This document shows, one piece after another, positions 37,696-41,788 of a stretch of DNA of 41,788 nucleotides. Every line of letters begins with the position of its first letter. Within the stretch, counting starts at the first letter, position 1. A program made the position numbers and the translations under genes. The DNA comes from Opitutaceae bacterium (lineage in GTDB: Bacteria > Verrucomicrobiota > Verrucomicrobiia > Opitutales > Opitutaceae): the NCBI GenBank assembly GCA_028688225.1, contig JAQTYQ010000022.1, positions 1 through 41,788 of the forward strand, read 5' to 3'. The notes beneath the pieces were generated by a model that saw nothing but the letters and a program-made list of their open reading frames with translations, was not told where the DNA came from and did no database searches.

Positions 37696-38007
37696 TCAGC
37701 CGCTCGCTCTGGTGGCTTGGTCGGCAGTTCTTCCATCCCGGGATGCACCAGGCATCTTATCGAGCACGGCTAGAAGCCGTACATCCGAGTCGAATTTCAA
37801 GACGAGCACCCATTGTATCAGCGCGCCAACGGTCAGCGCTGATTCTCCATGATGGCTAGACAGCATCGCGACCAAGGCGCTGCCGGTCGTGGACAATGCG
37901 CACCAGAAGAGAATCGTCCTGACCTTCTGTCTGCTGGAAATCATCCCCGGCCGTCTCGATGCGTCAGCGGCGAAGGCCGCGAATCTTTCATCAGTTTTGG
38001 TAAACAT
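37696..38007 (-). CDS. Hypothetical small membrane protein
   Basis: A 103-residue protein starting MFTKTDERFAAFAADASRRP. Two hydrophobic segments are visible, about residues 29-50 (TILFWCALSTTGSALVAMLSS) and 56-73 (ALTVGALIQWVLVLKF). The tail is charged (MPGASRDGRTADQATRASG). No family is recognised. The ATG at 38007 is preferred over the open frame to 38058. It is the first of three minus-strand genes with lower GC than the rest, lying between two repeat blocks. Confidence 0.5.
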   Translation of the reverse strand: MFTKTDERFAAFAADASRRPGMISSRQKVRTILFWCALSTTGSALVAMLSSHHGESALTVGALIQWVLVLKFDSDVRLLAVLDKMPGASRDGRTADQATRASG

Positions 38008-38571
<564 letters not shown>

Positions 38572-39138
38572 ATGCCTGACGCACCCGAGAACCGCCGGGA
38601 TTTCGCCGCGCTCTACCGCGCCACGATCGACCCGCTGCGGCGCTATCTGGCGCGGTTGCTGGGCGATGCGAGTGAGGCGCAGGACGTGGCGCACGACGCC
38701 TATCTGCGGGTGCAGCCGATCATCACCAAGCAGCGGGCGGAGAAACCCGAGGCCCTGCTTTACACCACGGCCCGCCGGCTGGCGCTCAACCGCCTGCATC
38801 GCCGCCGCATCGCGCCTTTCGTCGGCGACGCCTGGGAGCCCGAAACCACCGCTTCGTCCGCACCCGGCGTGGTGCAGCAGGTGATGGCGCGCCAGGAATT
38901 GCAGCAACTCGAGCAAGCGATCGGTCAGTTGCCCGAAGGCTGTCGCACCGTGTTGCTGCTGCGCAAGGTCGAGCTGCTCTCGCACCGCGAAATCGCGGAC
39001 CGGCTCGGCATCGCTATCAGCACGGTGGAGAAACAGCACGCCCGGGCCCTGCGCCTGTTGCGCGCGCTGCTGCCAACCGAACCCGCCCACACCGCCACCA
39101 GTCCCGCCATCCCGACCAGCAAGGAGGCCCGCCCATGA
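38572..39138 (+). CDS. ECF-type RNA polymerase sigma factor (FecI-like)
   Basis: A 188-residue sigma factor with region 2 (about 12-80: FAALYRATIDPLRRYLARLL, then AQDVAHDAYLRV for the -10 binding helix) and region 4 (about 108-165: LEQAIGQLPEGCRTVLLLRKVELLSHREIADRLGIAISTVEKQH, a helix-turn-helix for -35 DNA). Regions 1 and 3 are absent, as in the ECF group. It overlaps the FecR gene by 4 bases (ATGA), which indicates one translation unit and an anti-sigma pairing. It probably drives the TonB receptor gene downstream. Its start follows a C/T-rich repeat tract with no Shine-Dalgarno sequence. Confidence 0.93.
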   Translation: MPDAPENRRDFAALYRATIDPLRRYLARLLGDASEAQDVAHDAYLRVQPIITKQRAEKPEALLYTTARRLALNRLHRRRIAPFVGDAWEPETTASSAPGVVQQVMARQELQQLEQAIGQLPEGCRTVLLLRKVELLSHREIADRLGIAISTVEKQHARALRLLRALLPTEPAHTATSPAIPTSKEARP

Positions 39139-40136
39139 ACCGTTCTCCCTCATGCCTCGATCCCGCCGCCGAGGAGCAGGCCGCGCTCTGGGCCGCCCGG
39201 CTCGACGGCTCCACCCTGACCGCCGCCGACCGCGCCGCACTGGAAGCATGGCTGGGCGAAAGCCCCGCCCATCGCCCGCTGCTCGCGCGTTACTGCCAGT
39301 TTTCCGCCAATCTCGAACAACAACTGCCGGCCCTGGTGGCATCCGGCGCGGTGGAGTTGCCGCCGGAGTCCGCCTCCCGCCGGGCGCGGCCGTGGCTCAT
39401 CTGGGGCGCCGGCGTCATGGCGGCGGCCGCCGCGGCTGTCGTCCTCGGGCTCTGGCTGAACCGTCCGCAGCTCCAATCGGAGAATCTGGCCACGCCGATG
39501 GCGCAGCGCCAGACCCTCACGCTCGCCGACGGCACCCGGATCGAGCTCAACGCCCAGACCAGCCTCCGGATCGACATCGACCGGCGGGAGCGGCGCGTGC
39601 GCCTCGCCTCGGGCGAGGCGTTCTTTGCCGTCCACAAGGACGCCCGCCGGCTGTTCATCGTGGAAACCCCGGCCGGGTCGGTGCAGGCGACGGGGACCCA
39701 GTTCGACGTCCGCGCCGAAACCGCATCCATGCTCGAAGTGACGGTGGTCGAAGGCGCGGTGCAGGCGCGTCCGGGCGATGCGGCCGGCCGGCCCGGCGCC
39801 CCGGTGGCGCTCGCCGCCGGCGACCAGCTCTCCGCCGGCCCCGCCGGCGTCACCGTCCGCGCGCTGCCGCCCGCCGCCCTCGCCGACGCGCTCGCCTGGC
39901 GCCAGGGGCAGATCGTGTTTGCCGGCGTGCCGCTGCGCGAGGCGCTCGCGCGCTTTGCCCGCTACCACGGGCGCGGCATCACGGCCACCCCGGGCGCCGC
40001 GGAACTGCGCGTCGGCGGCCGCTACAGCCTGGACGATCTCGACGGTTTTTTTGCGGCTCTCGAAGAAGTGCTGCCAGTCCGCGTGACCCGCAGCCTGAAC
40101 GGTACGGTGCAGGTGAGCCTGCGCACCGAGCCCTAG
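39135..40136 (+). CDS. fecR: FecR-type anti-sigma factor / signal transducer
   Basis: A 333-residue single-pass inner-membrane protein. The N-terminal cytoplasmic part (1-85: AALWAARLDGSTLTAADRAALEAWLGESPAHRPLLARY) would hold the sigma factor. The membrane helix is at about 87-108. The periplasmic FecR domain (about 125-225) has LTLADGTRIELNAQTSLRID, VRLASGEAFFAVHKDARRLFIVETPAG and ATGTQFDV. The C-terminal part (about 255-333: WRQGQIVFAGVPLREALARF) is the small STN-like domain. It receives a signal from the TonB-dependent receptor and frees or activates the sigma factor. It overlaps the sigma gene by 4 bases. Confidence 0.93.
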   Translation: MNRSPSCLDPAAEEQAALWAARLDGSTLTAADRAALEAWLGESPAHRPLLARYCQFSANLEQQLPALVASGAVELPPESASRRARPWLIWGAGVMAAAAAAVVLGLWLNRPQLQSENLATPMAQRQTLTLADGTRIELNAQTSLRIDIDRRERRVRLASGEAFFAVHKDARRLFIVETPAGSVQATGTQFDVRAETASMLEVTVVEGAVQARPGDAAGRPGAPVALAAGDQLSAGPAGVTVRALPPAALADALAWRQGQIVFAGVPLREALARFARYHGRGITATPGAAELRVGGRYSLDDLDGFFAALEEVLPVRVTRSLNGTVQVSLRTEP

Positions 40137-40191
40137 CAGCGTGTCGGACTTCGTCCTCCACGCTGCTAAACAAAATGGCTGCGCCATTTTG
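40135..40191. repeat. Two perfect hairpins right after fecR
   Basis: AGCAGCGTG (40135-40143) pairs with CACGCTGCT (40159-40167). Four bases later CAAAATGGC (40171-40179) pairs with GCCATTTTG (40183-40191) around TGC. Both have 9-bp perfect stems. The first starts inside the fecR stop codon. Confidence 0.8.
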
Positions 40192-40195
40192 GCTG

Positions 40196-40229
40196 AACCC
40201 GGAAGGGCCGAGTGATTTCCGGGTTTTTT
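40196..40229 (+). terminator. Rho-independent-type terminator between fecR and the receptor gene
   Basis: AACCCGGAA (40196-40204) pairs with TTCCGGGTT (40217-40225), followed directly by more T (run of six T at 40224-40229). This is the best intrinsic terminator in the window. It would stop or reduce read-through from sigma-fecR into the receptor gene, which fits a separately regulated receptor promoter in the remaining 165 bases (40230-40394). Confidence 0.7.
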
Positions 40230-40394
40230 GCTCGGCGGTGATCGAAGGCGTCCGTTTGCTTGATCCGGAGGCGATTTCCACCCGCAGGGACTCGCTCCGC
40301 TACCTCTGTGACCTGCTCCTGTGAAAACTCCTGTGAGGATCCACCGCCGGGTCCCAGCTCGCCATCGGGTGCGGGCCGCTCATGCTTTGCCGGC

Positions 40395-41788
40395 GTGCTG
40401 CGACGCGTGTTCCTGTTGAGCCTGGCGGGCCTGCTATCCCTGCCGGGTCGGGCCGAGCCGGTAGACTTCGATCTGCCCGCCCGCCCGGCCGCCGCCGCCC
40501 TGCTGGGCTTTTCCCAGCAGGCAAAAATCGAAGTGCTCTATTCCTTCGACGAACTACAAGCGGTGCGATCCACCGAGGTCATCGGCCGCTATGAGCCGGC
40601 CGACGCGCTCAGCCGTCTCCTCCGTGGCACCGGCTTCATCGCGCGGCGGGATGACAAGGGGAAGTTCGTGGTCACGCGTGCCACCCGGCTCACGGGTGCG
40701 ATCAAGGGACGGCTGCTCGGCTCTGACGGCGCTCCCGCCCGCGGGGTGCGGATCACCGTGCTCGAGGCGGGGCAGTCGGCGGTGACCGACGAGCGCGGCG
40801 AATTCACCTTCGACGCCGTTGCGCCCGGCATTCACCGGCTGGTGGCGGCCGGGGCCGGTTACCTGCCCCGGGCGATCGACGGCGTGCGGGTGCTGGCCGG
40901 CCGGATGTCGGTCCTCGACACGGAGGAGATGCTGGCGGCGGATGAGGTGACCCGGCTCGAGCCGTATATCGTGACCAGCGAATCCGGCCGGCGGCTCTTC
41001 GACGGCAGCGAGGCCTACCTCGGTCCGCGGGTGGCTGCGGGCAACCTGGATTTGCCCCGCACAGCGGACGACGCGCTGCCCTATACCGTCTACACGCGCA
41101 GCCAGATCGTCCGCAGCGGCGTGGTGAACGTAAACGAGTTTCTCCAGCGGGAACTGCTCGACAGCGACGCGACGACGCGTCCGCCGGAAGAGAGCGGGCA
41201 GAGGCCCAGTTATGCCGCCGGCAGCACGAATCTGAACCTGCGGGGCTATGATGCCGACGAGACGGTCGTGCTCGTGAACGGCCGGCGCCTGCCGGAAGTC
41301 GTGACCAGCAGTCATGACCAGACGCTGCCTCCGGACGTGAATTTCATCCCGCTCAGTCTGGTGCAGCAGATCGAAGTGCTGCCGGCGTCCGCGGCTGCGC
41401 TCTACACCGGCAATCCCGTCGGCGGCGTGATCAACATCGTGCTGCGGCCGGACGCGGAGGGGGAGGCGACCGAGGTGACCACCACCTATACGAATGCGCT
41501 GCACGGATTCGATGCGCCCCAATCCTCCGTCTCGCTGCTGCACGGCCGGACCCTGCTCGGCGGAGCGCTGCGCGTACGGTTGAACGCCAGCCTCACCCGG
41601 ACGATGCCGCCCACGGAGGCGGAGTTGCGTTATATCCAGGCCAACATCCATCCCTCCGTCGCGCCGGGCGATCCGATCTACCGTGCGACCCCGAACATCC
41701 GCAGCGCGAATCTCACCCCGCTCTTCGGGCCGGGCTCGTCCCCGGTGACCTCGGTGGCGCCGGGCGCGGACGGCACGGGGGGACTCGC
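40395..41788 (+). CDS. TonB-dependent outer-membrane receptor with STN domain (5' part)
   Basis: 464 codons are visible and the gene runs off the end. GTG at 40395 starts a clean signal peptide (LRRVFLLSLAGLLSLPGRA, cleavage before EPVDF). Next come an STN signalling domain (about 22-95: VDFDLPARPAAAALLGFSQQ, then AKIEVLYSFDELQ), a carboxypeptidase-regulatory-like beta domain (about 100-170: GAIKGRLLGSDGAPARGVRI), a candidate TonB box (LEPYIVTSESGRR) and the plug domain (about 215-350: TVYTRSQIVRSGVVNVNEFL, LNLRGYDADETVVLVNGRRL, AALYTGNPVGGVINIVLRP). The start of the barrel is present. The STN domain and the sigma/FecR pair upstream indicate transcriptional self-regulation. The substrate is unknown. 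No Shine-Dalgarno sequence is seen. Confidence 0.92.
   Translation, partial: MLRRVFLLSLAGLLSLPGRAEPVDFDLPARPAAAALLGFSQQAKIEVLYSFDELQAVRSTEVIGRYEPADALSRLLRGTGFIARRDDKGKFVVTRATRLTGAIKGRLLGSDGAPARGVRITVLEAGQSAVTDERGEFTFDAVAPGIHRLVAAGAGYLPRAIDGVRVLAGRMSVLDTEEMLAADEVTRLEPYIVTSESGRRLFDGSEAYLGPRVAAGNLDLPRTADDALPYTVYTRSQIVRSGVVNVNEFLQRELLDSDATTRPPEESGQRPSYAAGSTNLNLRGYDADETVVLVNGRRLPEVVTSSHDQTLPPDVNFIPLSLVQQIEVLPASAAALYTGNPVGGVINIVLRPDAEGEATEVTTTYTNALHGFDAPQSSVSLLHGRTLLGGALRVRLNASLTRTMPPTEAELRYIQANIHPSVAPGDPIYRATPNIRSANLTPLFGPGSSPVTSVAPGADGTGGL

Overview
The window is about 41.8 kb of high-GC bacterial chromosome. No rRNA or species marker is present, so the assignment is inference. The gene types (TonB receptor with an STN and a carboxypeptidase-like domain behind an ECF sigma/FecR pair, PhyH dioxygenase, many PAS-rich kinases), the scarcity of Shine-Dalgarno sequences and the dense families of intergenic hairpins fit the Verrucomicrobiota, most likely the Opitutaceae. 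Most of it is housekeeping and accessory chromosome; I see no phage, IS element, CRISPR array or recognisable multi-gene defence system.

Layout. 1-370: 3' end of a XerC/XerD-type recombinase. 669-2782: a 45-codon mini-ORF stop-start overlapped with a soluble PAS histidine kinase. 2938-5448 (-): glycogen phosphorylase. 5757-12952: signalling cluster of a large membrane kinase, a stand-alone receiver and a hybrid receiver-PAS-kinase-receiver protein; a small repeat-bracketed ORF fragment interrupts it. 13291-15354: CstA carrier. 15370-18341 (-): nadE-hemL pair. 18712-21183: Maf nucleotidase, a TonB/TolA-like protein and an RluA-type pseudouridine synthase in a tight operon. 21355-22233 (-): zinc-ribbon membrane protein. 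22449-23486: divergent DAHP synthase, followed by an attC-like hairpin. 23699-27398 (-): DRE-TIM aldolase-like protein and MutS. 27507-29399: alpha/beta hydrolase and PhyH dioxygenase. 29555-33190 (-): TauE/SafE permease, DNA polymerase III delta', thymidylate kinase and PfkB sugar kinase. 33386-35561: tolQ-tolR-tolA-like envelope motor. 35562-38571: 3 kb of repeat-rich, mostly non-coding DNA holding tRNA-Ala(GGC) and a small AT-richer group of three minus-strand genes, one a Phd/YefM-like antitoxin. 38572-41788: ECF sigma factor, FecR anti-sigma factor and the start of a TonB-dependent receptor, a cell-surface signalling and uptake unit that runs off the window.

How genes work together. The 5757-12952 group looks like a phosphorelay: a membrane sensor passes phosphate to a single-domain receiver, and the co-translated hybrid protein may extend or reset the relay. 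TolQRA and the TonB/TolA-like protein at 19316 are two envelope energy-transduction parts, and the receptor at 40395 needs such a transducer. tmk and holB are next to each other, as in many bacteria.

The least conventional content is between genes. I find at least four families of short palindromic repeats, an attC-like site with compensated arm changes, an inverted repeat made of TGAACC units, and three consecutive hairpins between fecR and the receptor gene. These are the items most worth checking.
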